A DNA stretch of 64,000 nt from Stakelama pacifica. GTDB lineage: Bacteria; Pseudomonadota; Alphaproteobacteria; Sphingomonadales; Sphingomonadaceae. Positions 43,864-54,196 of this stretch are shown piece after piece. Under the pieces are notes generated by a model, which did not search any database, was not told the DNA's origin, and saw only the letters and a list, made by a program, of their open reading frames with translations. The DNA is taken from positions 1 to 64,000 of the forward strand of contig NZ_SNWD01000011.1 of the NCBI RefSeq assembly GCF_004361835.1, read 5' to 3'. The translations under genes were made by a program, and so were the position numbers. Position 1 is the stretch's first letter. Each line of letters opens with the position of its first letter.

Positions 43864-44954
43864 CCTATCTCGATTATCAGGCAACGACTCCGCTGGCGCC
43901 GGAAGCGCTGGCCGCGATGCTGCCATGGCTCGAATCGCAGCATGCCAATCCGCATAGCAGCCACAAAGCAGGCCGCGCGGCGCGCGCAGCAGTCGAAGTC
44001 GCACGCGAACAGGTCGCTGTGCCGCTGCCCGCTGGCGGCACCCTGTCGTTCACCTCCGGCGCTACCGAAGCGCTCAACTGGGCGCTGAAAGGGTGCGGCG
44101 AGGGGCGGATCGTGACGATCGCGACCGAACATGCCGCCGTGCTCGATACGGTGCGTGCACTGGAGGCGACGGCGCGCGAGGTCGTGGTGCTGCCGGTCGG
44201 CGGCGACGGGCTGGTCGATATGGCGGCGGCGCGCGAGGCGATCCGGCCGGGCACCGCACTGGTCGCGGCGATGCTCGTGAATAATGAGATCGGCGTGATT
44301 CAGCCTGTCGCTGACCTTGCCGCGCTGGCGCACGAAGCGGGCGCGCTGATGCTGTGCGATGCCGTACAGGGCTATGGCCGGGTCGCTATCCCGGCGGAGT
44401 GCGACCTGATCGCGATTTCCGCGCACAAGATTCACGGGCCGAAGGGGATCGGTGCGCTGTGGATTCGTAACGGTGTCACCCTCGACCCGCTGCTCCATGG
44501 CGGCGGACAGGAAGCGGCGGGCCGGTCGGGCACGCTCTCGCCCGCTTTATGCGCCGGTTTCGGTGCTGCGGCGGCGCTTGCGGCTGAGCGGCGTGAGGCG
44601 GATGCCGCGCACGTCGCCGCACTGTTCGACGCGGCGATCGATGCGCTCGGCAGCGACTGGGTCATCAACGGTTCAGTCGAGGCGCGCTATCGCGGCAACC
44701 TCAATATCCGGCGTGAGGGGGTGGACGTAAACCGGCTGATGAGCGAGCTTCGCGACATTGCATTTTCCGCCGGATCGGCCTGTGCCAGCGGATCGGGCCG
44801 GTCGAGCCATGTACTTCGCGGGATCGGCCTTACCGATCGCGAAGCACGCAGCAGCATTCGGATCGGCTTTGGCCGCTACACCCAGACAGAGGAACTCACC
44901 GCCGCGATGAAACGGATCGACGAAGCAGCAACAAGCCAGCGGGTGTCGGCATGA
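43860..44954 (+). CDS. Cysteine desulfurase (second of two)
   Basis: A 364-residue NifS/IscS-type enzyme, clearly paralogous to the upstream protein but only moderately similar. The PLP lysine is in ISAHKIHGPKG, His in ATEHAAVLD, and the catalytic cysteine in SAGSACASGSGRSSHVLRG; the usual NNEIGVIQP and DAVQGYG motifs are intact, making it the more canonical of the two. It overlaps the ferredoxin start by 4 bp. It may supply sulfur for Fe-S clusters, tRNA thiolation or the molybdenum cofactor. Confidence 0.92.
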   Translation: MTYLDYQATTPLAPEALAAMLPWLESQHANPHSSHKAGRAARAAVEVAREQVAVPLPAGGTLSFTSGATEALNWALKGCGEGRIVTIATEHAAVLDTVRALEATAREVVVLPVGGDGLVDMAAAREAIRPGTALVAAMLVNNEIGVIQPVADLAALAHEAGALMLCDAVQGYGRVAIPAECDLIAISAHKIHGPKGIGALWIRNGVTLDPLLHGGGQEAAGRSGTLSPALCAGFGAAAALAAERREADAAHVAALFDAAIDALGSDWVINGSVEARYRGNLNIRREGVDVNRLMSELRDIAFSAGSACASGSGRSSHVLRGIGLTDREARSSIRIGFGRYTQTEELTAAMKRIDEAATSQRVSA

Positions 44955-45286
44955 TCGCGGTGCGCTTCATTGATGCCGATGGCCAATCGGTGCGCGAAGT
45001 GACCGCCGAGCCGGGCGACAACCTGCTCCGCGCCGGGCAGGCGGCGGGACAGCCGCTTGAGGGCACGTGCGAAGGGCAGATGGCATGTTCGACCTGCCAT
45101 GTGATCGTGTCGGATCAGGATTTCGAAAAATTGCCGCCCGCCAGCGATGAGGAAGAGGATATGCTCGACCTTGCCGCCGATGTCCGGCGGACGAGCCGGC
45201 TTGCGTGCCAGATCACGCTGACCGACGCGCTGGACGGGCTTACCGTGCGCATCCCGGCGCAGGCGCATAATATGCAGGGACGATAA
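44951..45286 (+). CDS. 2Fe-2S ferredoxin of the desulfurase operon
   Basis: A 111-residue adrenodoxin-type ferredoxin with ligands C40-x5-C46-x2-C49 and C86, the same positions as in the ferredoxin at 10923, although the two differ in sequence. Being coupled to two cysteine desulfurases, it probably supplies electrons for sulfur reduction during Fe-S cluster assembly, like Isc Fdx. It is followed after 3 bp by a beta-lactamase gene. Confidence 0.92.
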   Translation: MIAVRFIDADGQSVREVTAEPGDNLLRAGQAAGQPLEGTCEGQMACSTCHVIVSDQDFEKLPPASDEEEDMLDLAADVRRTSRLACQITLTDALDGLTVRIPAQAHNMQGR

Positions 45287-45289
45287 AAC

Positions 45290-46174
45290 ATGGATTTTAC
45301 CCGCCGATCGATGCTCGCCGGTGCGACCGCGCTTGGCCTTGTCGCGACGACACGCGGTGCAACCGCGTTTCAGGCAGCGCAGGGCGGATCGATCTTCGAC
45401 AAGCTTGAAAATGCGGTAAACGGTAAGCTGTATCTCGCCGTGCTCGATACCGGCACCGGCCACCGGCTGACCTGGAATGCCGATCAGCGCGTAGGGCTGT
45501 GCTCGACCTTCAAGCTGCCGCTAGCCGCTGCAGTGATGGCGGGGGCGGAGAAGGGCACGCTCAGCCTCGACACGCCGGTCAGCATCAGCGCTGCTGACCT
45601 GCTCGACTATGCCCCGGCGGTGAAGGCGAATCTCGCCAAAGGCAGCATGACGATCGGCGAACTGGCCCGCGCTGCGGTGACCGTCAGCGACAATAGCGCC
45701 GCCAATCTGTTGCTGCCGCAGGTCGGCGGGCCGCGCGGCCTCACCCGCTATCTGCGCGAGGCGGGCGATACGGTGACCAGCATCGACCATCCCGAACCGC
45801 TCATCAATCGCGTTCGCCCCGGCCAGGATGCCGATTCGACCACCCCCTGGGCGATGGCGGGGCTGGTCAACGATCTGTTGTTCAGCCAGCTGCTTACCGA
45901 AGCGCATCGCCGCACGCTCGCCCAGTGGATGATCGACAGCGAAACCGGGCTGAAGCGGATTCGCGCCGGACTTCCGGTCAACTGGAAGGCAGGGGACAAG
46001 ACCGGTACGAGCGGAGACGGCTGGTATAACGACGTCGCCGTCGCATGGCCGGGCGAGGGGCGACGCCCGATCGTCATCGCCAGCTATCTCTGGGCACCCG
46101 ACGGACAGCCCGACGCCGCCGATGCGGTCCATGCCAAGATCGGCGAGCTGGTCGGCGCGCTCTTCGCCCCGTGA
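45290..46174 (+). CDS. Tat-exported class A beta-lactamase
   Basis: A 294-residue serine beta-lactamase. A twin-arginine signal (DFTRRSMLAGATALGLV) precedes the mature enzyme. The active-site motifs are all present: S72-T-F-K75, S133-D-N135, an omega-loop E169-P-L-I-N173 and K237-T-G239. Cys71 occupies the position of the disulfide Cys69 of KPC/SME-type carbapenemases, but the partner site (Cys238) is Ser in KTGTSGDG, so that disulfide is absent. It hydrolyses beta-lactams in the periplasm; the spectrum cannot be predicted. It begins 3 bp after the ferredoxin stop and is probably co-transcribed with the desulfurase genes. No ampR-type regulator is adjacent. Confidence 0.92.
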   Translation: MDFTRRSMLAGATALGLVATTRGATAFQAAQGGSIFDKLENAVNGKLYLAVLDTGTGHRLTWNADQRVGLCSTFKLPLAAAVMAGAEKGTLSLDTPVSISAADLLDYAPAVKANLAKGSMTIGELARAAVTVSDNSAANLLLPQVGGPRGLTRYLREAGDTVTSIDHPEPLINRVRPGQDADSTTPWAMAGLVNDLLFSQLLTEAHRRTLAQWMIDSETGLKRIRAGLPVNWKAGDKTGTSGDGWYNDVAVAWPGEGRRPIVIASYLWAPDGQPDAADAVHAKIGELVGALFAP

Positions 46175-46220
46175 GGCAACGCCCATATTCCCGCGAACAC
46201 GGAAATCCCTGACTCCTCGT

Positions 46221-46592
46221 ATTCCCGCGGAAGCGGGAATCCAGAGCCGCATCAACTGCACCCGGCGTCTGCCGCCCTGGATTCCCGCCTGCGCGGGAAT
46301 ACGGCCGGGCACATAGGTGCAGGCAATTGCGGTATCTCACCACCCGATCGAGAAAGGCCTGCCGTATCCCTGCGGAATCGGGAATCCAGAGCCGCACCAA
46401 CTGCACCTCGCGTCTGCCGCCCCGTATTCCCCCCTGCGCAGGAATACGGCCGGGCACATAGGCGTAGGCAACTGCCGTATCTCGCCACCTGATCGAAAAA
46501 GGCCCATCGTATTCCCGCGAAAGCGGGAATCCAGAGCCCCACAAAACCCCCCTTGCGTCTGTCGCGCCGCACTCCCGCCTGCGCGGGAATAC
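46221..46592. repeat. 145-bp tandem repeat, about 2.6 copies
   Basis: Units begin at 46221, 46366 and 46511, an exact 145-bp period with scattered substitutions; the third is cut after about 82 bp. Each unit has two short palindromes built on ATTCCCGC/GCGGGAAT (for example ATTCCCGCGGAAGCGGGAAT at 46221-46240). The region fills most of the 500-bp gap between the beta-lactamase and the HerA-like gene, which otherwise holds nothing I recognise. Confidence 0.9.
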
Positions 46593-46674
46593 CGCCGCCC
46601 CCACCCAAAACCCTGTGGATAACCCCGACCGCGCCCTTGCCCCCGACCGCTCCTTTCCGCCATAGCGCGGTCAT

Positions 46675-48132
46675 ATGACCGTTCTCGTCGATCTTGGCAC
46701 CGACGGCGCGGGGAAGACCGTGCCCATCGACCTTGAGGAATTGCTCGCCACGCGCTTGCTGGTGCAGGGCAATTCGGGCTCGGGAAAGTCGCATCTGCTG
46801 CGCCGGATGCTCGAAAAGAGCGCCGGTCATGTGCAGCAGGTGATTATCGATCCCGAAGGGGATTTCGTCACGCTTTCCGACGCATACGGCCACGTCGTCA
46901 TCGACGCGCTCGACCATTCGGAGCGCGAGATCGTGACCTTTGCCGCGCGCATCCGCGAACATCGCGCCTCGGTGGTGCTCAACCTCGAAGGGCTGGAGGC
47001 GGACGGGCAGATGCGCTGCGCCGCATGGTTCCTTGCCGCGCTGTTCGATGCCCCGCGCGAACATTGGTATCCCGCGCTGGTCGTGGTCGATGAGGCGCAG
47101 CTTTTCGCCCCCACCGGCGGCGGCGAAGTGCCCGAAGATGTCCGCCGCGCCTCGCTGGGCGCGATGACGAACCTGATGTGCCGGGGGCGCAAGCGCGGGC
47201 TGGCCGGGGTGATCGCCACCCAGCGTCTCGCCAAACTCGCCAAGAATGTCGCGGCGGAAGCGTCGAACTTCCTGATGGGGCGCACCTTTCTCGACATCGA
47301 CATGGCGCGCGCTGCCGATCTGCTCGGCATGGAGCGGCGGCAGGCGGAGCAGATCCGCGACCTGCAACGCGGCCATTTCCTTGCGCTCGGGCCCGCACTG
47401 TGCCGCCGCCCGATCGCGGTGAAGATCGGCGATGTCGAAACCAGCGCGCGCAGCGGCAGCCCCAAGCTGACTCCGCTGCCCAGCGCACCGGCGGAGGATA
47501 TGAAGGATCTGCTCTTCGCCGAACTGGCCGATGCTCCGCCACCCCCGCCGCCGCCACCGGTACGGCGTCAGGCACCCGAAACGCTGATGGAGCAGCTCGC
47601 GGCCAGCCCCGCGACGCAGCAGTCCTCGGCATCTGCGCTGCCCGACAAATCGCCCGATGAGGTCGAGACGATCATCGCCGATGTGATGCGTGCGATCGTC
47701 GCCGACGCCGACTCGGCGTTCCGCGCGCCGCCGGTGCTGTTTCAGGATTTTCAGGTCCGTTGCCGCATGGCCGGATTGTCTCCCCCGCCGCTTGATATCG
47801 CCGGCTTTACGCGGCGGCTGTCCTGCGCACGCGCCGGGATTTTCGATGCGCCGGGTGAGGAATGGGCACCGGCCATGGCGCTTGCCGACACGCTGCCCGA
47901 TGACATGCTCGGCACGTTCCTGCTCATCGCTCGTGCCGCAAAGGAAGGCGAACCGTGCCCCAGCGACTCGGCAATCGCCGAAACCTATGGCACCAGCTCG
48001 CTCGGCCGGGTGCGCCGCCTGATCGGCTATATCGAAGAGCGCGACCTGATCGTCACCCGCGTCGACCTCGCCGGAAAGCGCTCGATCACGCTGCCGCATC
48101 TCGGCTGGACGACTCAGCCCGCAGAGGTGTGA
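46675..48132 (+). CDS. HerA/VirB4-like DUF87 ATPase
   Basis: A 485-residue P-loop ATPase. Walker A is GNSGSGKS (32-39), Walker B is LVVVDEAQLF, and RGRKRGLAGVIATQRLAKL matches the HerA/FtsK-like sensor region. A proline-rich linker (about residues 285-295) and a predicted winged helix at the C-terminus (GTSSLGRVRRLIGYIEERDLI) follow. HerA relatives translocate DNA in repair or conjugation, but no NurA nuclease or conjugation gene is present, so the role is unknown. It converges with the peptide transporter gene. Confidence 0.82.
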   Translation: MTVLVDLGTDGAGKTVPIDLEELLATRLLVQGNSGSGKSHLLRRMLEKSAGHVQQVIIDPEGDFVTLSDAYGHVVIDALDHSEREIVTFAARIREHRASVVLNLEGLEADGQMRCAAWFLAALFDAPREHWYPALVVVDEAQLFAPTGGGEVPEDVRRASLGAMTNLMCRGRKRGLAGVIATQRLAKLAKNVAAEASNFLMGRTFLDIDMARAADLLGMERRQAEQIRDLQRGHFLALGPALCRRPIAVKIGDVETSARSGSPKLTPLPSAPAEDMKDLLFAELADAPPPPPPPPVRRQAPETLMEQLAASPATQQSSASALPDKSPDEVETIIADVMRAIVADADSAFRAPPVLFQDFQVRCRMAGLSPPPLDIAGFTRRLSCARAGIFDAPGEEWAPAMALADTLPDDMLGTFLLIARAAKEGEPCPSDSAIAETYGTSSLGRVRRLIGYIEERDLIVTRVDLAGKRSITLPHLGWTTQPAEV

Positions 48133-48141
48133 CGCGCGCGG

Positions 48142-49605
48142 TCAGGCCGGCGCTTCGGCTGGTTCGTCGCTCATCAACCGTTTGGCGAGCAGCAGCTTGA
48201 ACGCGATGAACACCGCGCCCGCAAAACCGGCGCAGGCGGCGTGGATCAGCCAGAACGTTGTCGTCGGCATCGTCACGTAAAACCCGCCCAGCCAGCCGAT
48301 CAGCGAATTGGCGGCGAAGAAGGACAGATAATAGAAACCGATCACGGTCGCGTTCAGCGCCTTGGGCGCCAGGCGCGCGAACAGGGCGAGGCTGACCGGC
48401 AGCACATGGGCGAAACCGATCGAGTTCATCAGTTCGAACATCATGGGCCAGAACATGCTGATCTTATGGCCAGCTGGCGTGGTTGCGGCGGCCATGAACA
48501 GGCAGACCATGCCCCCAACCGAAAAGCCCGCGCCGATGATCATCTTGGTCAGCTCATCAGGCTGTTTCCAATGCTTTCCATACCAGCGGTAAAACAGCGT
48601 CACGAGAAACAGGAACGACACCGACACGATCGAATCGATGGTGATCAGGTACGAGGACAGGAACCGGAAATCGAGCGCCGGCACGTTGAACTGGCTCAGC
48701 GCAAAATGCTGGTCGCCCCAGATCAGATAGATGTTGAAGATCTGCATGTTGGGGATCAGCGCGATCGCCAGCACCGGGATCAGCAACAAAACCGCGATCA
48801 GCGCAGGGATGTCGCTGCGCGTCAGTCTCTCCTTGGGCGCGGCATCGGCACCACGCACTTTAGGGGTGAAATGTTCGCGCGGCAGATATTTCTGCCCGGC
48901 AATATAGATGCCGAGCGAGATCAGCATGCCCACGCCCGCCGCGCCGAATCCCCAATGCCAGCCGACATCCTGACCCAGCGTGCCGACGATGATCGGCGAC
49001 AGGATCACGCCCGCATTGATGCCGAGATAGAAGATCTGAAACGCATCGGCGCGCCGCCGGTCGGTTTCGCCGTACAGCGCGCCGACCTGGCTCGCGATAT
49101 TGCCCTTCATCAGCCCCGATCCGATGACCAGCGCAAGCAATGCGAACAGAAAGCTCGCTTCGAACGCCATCAGGAAATGGCCCGCCGCCATCGTTATCGC
49201 GCCGAACAGCACCGCGCGGCGTTTGCCCAGCCATCGGTCGGCGATGAACCCGCCCGCGATCGGCGTCAGATAGACGAGTGCGGCATAGGTGCCGAAAATC
49301 GCCGACGCCAGCGCCTCGCCCGAAAGCCCGCGATACATGGGCAGCGAATGAAACGCCCCGAACGCTGCGACATTGCCGATATTGGCGGGCTGCAACAGGT
49401 GGTGCACCATGTACAGCACGAGCAGCGTCTGCATCCCGTAATAGGAAAACCGCTCCCACGCCTCGGTAAAGGCAAGATAGGCCAGCCCTTTGGGATGGCC
49501 GAAAAACGCGCGGTCAGTGTGGGTTTCGATGTCGAGTTCGGGCGTCATCTCGGCGGCGGTCATGCGGGAAGGGCGCTCCTTGATCGTCTCGTTTGAAACT
49601 ATCAT
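48142..49605 (-). CDS. POT-family proton-dependent oligopeptide transporter
   Basis: A 487-residue inner-membrane transporter with about 12-14 helices. The diagnostic ExxERFSYYG motif is present (TEAWERFSYYGMQ), as is the PTR2 signature region with FYLGINAGVILSP. It imports di- and tripeptides with protons. The in-frame ATG at 49563 (MTAAEMTPEL) is a possible shorter start, with AAGGAG 12 bases upstream; the ATG at 49605 is given here. No co-transcribed gene is evident. Confidence 0.92.
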   Translation of the reverse strand: MIVSNETIKERPSRMTAAEMTPELDIETHTDRAFFGHPKGLAYLAFTEAWERFSYYGMQTLLVLYMVHHLLQPANIGNVAAFGAFHSLPMYRGLSGEALASAIFGTYAALVYLTPIAGGFIADRWLGKRRAVLFGAITMAAGHFLMAFEASFLFALLALVIGSGLMKGNIASQVGALYGETDRRRADAFQIFYLGINAGVILSPIIVGTLGQDVGWHWGFGAAGVGMLISLGIYIAGQKYLPREHFTPKVRGADAAPKERLTRSDIPALIAVLLLIPVLAIALIPNMQIFNIYLIWGDQHFALSQFNVPALDFRFLSSYLITIDSIVSVSFLFLVTLFYRWYGKHWKQPDELTKMIIGAGFSVGGMVCLFMAAATTPAGHKISMFWPMMFELMNSIGFAHVLPVSLALFARLAPKALNATVIGFYYLSFFAANSLIGWLGGFYVTMPTTTFWLIHAACAGFAGAVFIAFKLLLAKRLMSDEPAEAPA

Positions 49606-49766
49606 GCGTAATGCTGCTCTATGAACCTTAGCTGTCCGGCGCGTGCTGCGACCGTTGCACGTCGCGCCCCTCGCGCCTAAAGCGCTGGCACAAATATGAA
49701 CGCGGACCTTCTCTCATTCGTCAGATAGCTGCCCTTCCGTACCGATCCGAATCCCCCGATGCACCG

Positions 49767-50834
49767 GTGCAGGTGATGCTCATCACCTCGCGCGGGACAG
49801 GGCGCTGGGTGATGCCGAAGGGGAATATCGGCCCCGGCGTTGCGCCGCATGTCGCCGCCGCGACCGAGGCGAAGGAAGAGGCGGGCGTGATCGGCGCGAT
49901 ATGCCCGGTGCCGCTCGGCAGCTATCGCTACCGCAAGCTGCGGCGCAGCGGCGCGTCGCTGATGGCCGATGTCGAGGTATTTCCGCTGGCCGTCACCGAC
50001 GAACTTTCGGCATGGAAAGAACAGCATCAGCGCGACCGCCGCTGGTTTTCACTCGCCGAAGCGGCGGATGCAGTCGACGAACCCGATCTGGGGGAATTGA
50101 TTCGCTCCTTCGCCGCGTCCGAATTCAAAAATGCCGCCGCGCGCACTGCGCCGACGGGCGGCACGTCACCAAAATCAGGGATAAAATCGATGTTCGCGTG
50201 GTTTCAGCGCCTGTTGCCCCGGACGGGCAATTTCTTCGGCATGTTCGAGGCGCATGCCGCCACGGTTCTGGCTGCCGCCGATGCCACCGCTCGCCTGTTC
50301 GGCGAAGGGCAGGGGGCCGATGAGCATATTCGCGAGATTGTCGAGCGTGAACATGATGCCGACGAAATCACCCGCGAAGTATTGCAGACGGTTCGCCGCA
50401 CCTTCCTCACCCCGTTCGACCGGGGCGCGATCACCAGCCTGATCGGCGCGCTCGACGATACGGTCGATGAGATGCAGGCCGCGGCACAGGCCATCGACCT
50501 CTATCAGTTCACCGAATTCACGCCGCAGATGCGCGATATGGCAGCAATCGTCGTCGATGCGGCGCGGCTGACCGCCGATGCCATGCCGCTGCTGCGCGAT
50601 GTCGCGCGCAACGGGCGGCGGCTGCACGAACTGACCGAGCGGCTCATCCGGATGGAGGGCCATGCCGACGATATCCATACCGAAGGTCTGAGAGAAGCGC
50701 TGAAACAGCATGGCCAGACCGATACGCTGCGCTTTGTCGTGGAGCGTGAAATCTACAAACATCTCGAACGGATCGTCGATGCGTTTGAGGATGTCGCCGA
50801 CGAGATCGACGGCATCGTCATCGACCACGTCTGA
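49767..50834 (+). CDS. NUDIX-like domain in frame with DUF47 (PhoU-like) protein
   Basis: One uninterrupted frame joins a NUDIX-like domain (about residues 1-120; box degenerate, G-x5-V-x7-TEAKEEAGV, lacking the usual first Glu and Arg) to a DUF47 protein (from M142, MFAWFQRLLPRTGNFFGMF, at 50190). DUF47 proteins are PhoU-like accessories of PiT phosphate transporters, and a PiT gene follows after 15 bp. The GTG at 49767 is the only usual start for the NUDIX part, yet family-like residues (IRQIAALPYR) lie in frame further upstream with no ATG, GTG or TTG. Internal starts near 50190 could give a separate 214-residue DUF47 protein. Confidence 0.72.
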   Translation: MQVMLITSRGTGRWVMPKGNIGPGVAPHVAAATEAKEEAGVIGAICPVPLGSYRYRKLRRSGASLMADVEVFPLAVTDELSAWKEQHQRDRRWFSLAEAADAVDEPDLGELIRSFAASEFKNAAARTAPTGGTSPKSGIKSMFAWFQRLLPRTGNFFGMFEAHAATVLAAADATARLFGEGQGADEHIREIVEREHDADEITREVLQTVRRTFLTPFDRGAITSLIGALDDTVDEMQAAAQAIDLYQFTEFTPQMRDMAAIVVDAARLTADAMPLLRDVARNGRRLHELTERLIRMEGHADDIHTEGLREALKQHGQTDTLRFVVEREIYKHLERIVDAFEDVADEIDGIVIDHV

Positions 50835-50849
50835 TCCGGCGAACCGCTT

Positions 50850-51863
50850 GTGCATGAACTCGCTTTTCCGCTGCTCGTCGCGCTCATTCTTGTCGCGCTG
50901 GCGTTCGATTATCTGAACGGCCTGCACGATGCGGCCAATTCGATCGCGACGGTGGTCGCCACGCGGCTGCTCTCGCCGGTCATGGCGGTCGGCTTCGCGG
51001 CCGTGTTCAACTTCGCCGCCTATTTTCTGACCATCGCCTTTCCCAGCCTGCATGCGGTTGCGGAAACGATCGGCAAGGGGCTGATCGACAAGGATCTGGT
51101 AACCCCGGCGGTCATTTTCGGCGCGCTGATCGGTGCGATGTTCTGGAATGTCGTCACCTGGCTGAAAGGGATTCCGTCCTCGTCAAGCCATGCGCTGATC
51201 GGCGGGCTGATCGGATCGGGCGTTGCCCATGCCGGGCTTTCCGGCATCGAATGGTCGGGGCTGAACAAAACGCTGATCGCGATCGTGCTGTCGCCGATGA
51301 TCGGCATGTTCCTCGCCATGCTCGTCATGCTGCTGTCGAGCTGGGCGCTGCACCGGGCAACCGCGCGCGGCGCGGAAAAGGGGTTGCGCGTGATGCACCT
51401 CATTTCCTCGGCCGCGTATTCGCTCAGCCATGGCCTGAACGATGCGCAAAAGACGATGGGCATCATCACGGTGCTGCTCTATTCGACCGGCTATCTGACC
51501 GGCCCGTTCGAAGTGCCGCACTGGGTCGCCATCGCCTGTTATACCGCGATCGCATTGGGCACGATGACCGGCGGCTGGCGGATTATCGAGACGATGGGAT
51601 CGCGAATCACCAAATTGTCGCAGCATCAGGGGTTCAGCGCCTCCGCCGCCGGATCGGTGGTGCTGTTCGGCGCTTCCTGGCTGGGCATTCCGGTTTCGAC
51701 CACCCACACCATCACCGGCTCGATTATCGGGGCAGGGACCGCGCGGCGTGCATCGGCGGTCCGCTGGGGCGTGGCGCAGAATGTCGTCGTCGCATGGATC
51801 GTGACAATTCCCGCTTCCGCAGCGGTGGGCGCGCTGTTCTACTATCTCACCACCTTTTTCTGA
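50850..51863 (+). CDS. PiT-family inorganic phosphate transporter
   Basis: A 337-residue inner-membrane symporter with about ten helices. Both PiT repeats are visible: GLHDAANSIATVV near residue 25 and SHGLNDAQKTMG near residue 192. It takes up metal-phosphate with protons. It begins with GTG 15 bp after the DUF47 frame, a common pairing in which DUF47 modulates the transporter. The protein is shorter than E. coli PitA (499) but is in the range of the short PiT group. Confidence 0.93.
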   Translation: MHELAFPLLVALILVALAFDYLNGLHDAANSIATVVATRLLSPVMAVGFAAVFNFAAYFLTIAFPSLHAVAETIGKGLIDKDLVTPAVIFGALIGAMFWNVVTWLKGIPSSSSHALIGGLIGSGVAHAGLSGIEWSGLNKTLIAIVLSPMIGMFLAMLVMLLSSWALHRATARGAEKGLRVMHLISSAAYSLSHGLNDAQKTMGIITVLLYSTGYLTGPFEVPHWVAIACYTAIALGTMTGGWRIIETMGSRITKLSQHQGFSASAAGSVVLFGASWLGIPVSTTHTITGSIIGAGTARRASAVRWGVAQNVVVAWIVTIPASAAVGALFYYLTTFF

Positions 51864-51910
51864 TGCGCGCGGCGGGGGTTGCGTTGCCGCGATGATTCCA
51901 CCATATGCCC

Positions 51911-52008
51911 GACCGGGAGTCGGGCGGACGGTGCCGTCGCCAACCCGGTCAGGTCCGGAAGGAAGCAGCCGCAACGATTTCGCATCGGGTCGTTCCGGCT
52001 CCCACCTC
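51911..52008 (+). ncRNA. ffs: SRP RNA (4.5S, small bacterial type)
   Basis: The universally conserved apical motif GGTCAGGTCCGGAAGGAAGC lies at 51947-51966, with GCAGCCG immediately after. Outer arms GGGAG (51915-51919) and CTCCC (51999-52003) close a hairpin of the expected length (about 95 nt). The position just upstream of dnaX matches many alphaproteobacterial genomes. The exact ends are estimated from the fold. Confidence 0.9.
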
Positions 52009-52044
52009 TCTCCAGATTTCATGGATCGCGACCCGTCGCAGCAT

Positions 52045-52085
52045 CGTCATTGCGAGCCCCGAAGGGGCGCGGCAATCCAGAGCGC
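52045..52085. repeat. Family A palindromic repeat, half copy
   Basis: CGTCATTGCGAG (52045-52056) and the following GGCAATCCAG match the left half of the copies at 17279 and 34370, but the right half is missing. Confidence 0.7.
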
Positions 52086-52156
52086 CACCCCGCCCGCAGC
52101 CATGCATCAAGCCGCACCAACCGCCACCGCTCCGCGCAACCATAGCGCCACACGCC

Positions 52157-52253
52157 AGCGGCCCCGGCCTGCGCCGGGGCGACGCATAGTGTCAGCGACG
52201 TATACGCACCGCGATTTGCCAAAATCGTCGCCCCGGCGCAGGCCGGGGCCGCT
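52157..52253. repeat. Inverted pair of family B repeats (28-bp arms)
   Basis: Positions 52157-52184 and 52226-52253 are exact reverse complements separated by 41 bp, so a 28-bp perfect stem is possible. Each arm has the GCCCCGGCGCAGGCCGGGG core also seen at 36973. The layout resembles a REPIN-like doublet. The remaining 52009-52525 gap has no recognisable gene. Confidence 0.85.
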
Positions 52254-52525
52254 ACCGTCTGCCACCGCCCCCAACCCAGACCCCCAATCCCCTCGATAGC
52301 GAACCACCCCGGAAATTCACCCGCCAGACCGTCCGGGGCTTTCCTACACGCCCCGCTTATGGCATAGCTGAATCGGAACAAAACAGGATCATTCACGATG
52401 CACGATGCACGCACCCTTCGGAAATCGGAATCGGTTTCGTGGATCGGGTGGGGGAGCGAGGGGGGGCGTAGTGTGAACTTTGACAAGTTTCGACACGCCC
52501 GCCCGGTTGGGCTAGACAAGCTGCG

Positions 52526-54192
<1,667 letters not shown>

Positions 54193-54196
<4 letters not shown>

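Noticed and set aside
46195..46620. CRISPR-like array in the 145-bp repeat region
   Set aside because: The period is 145 bp with whole-unit similarity; there are no short identical repeats separated by unique spacers and no cas genes.
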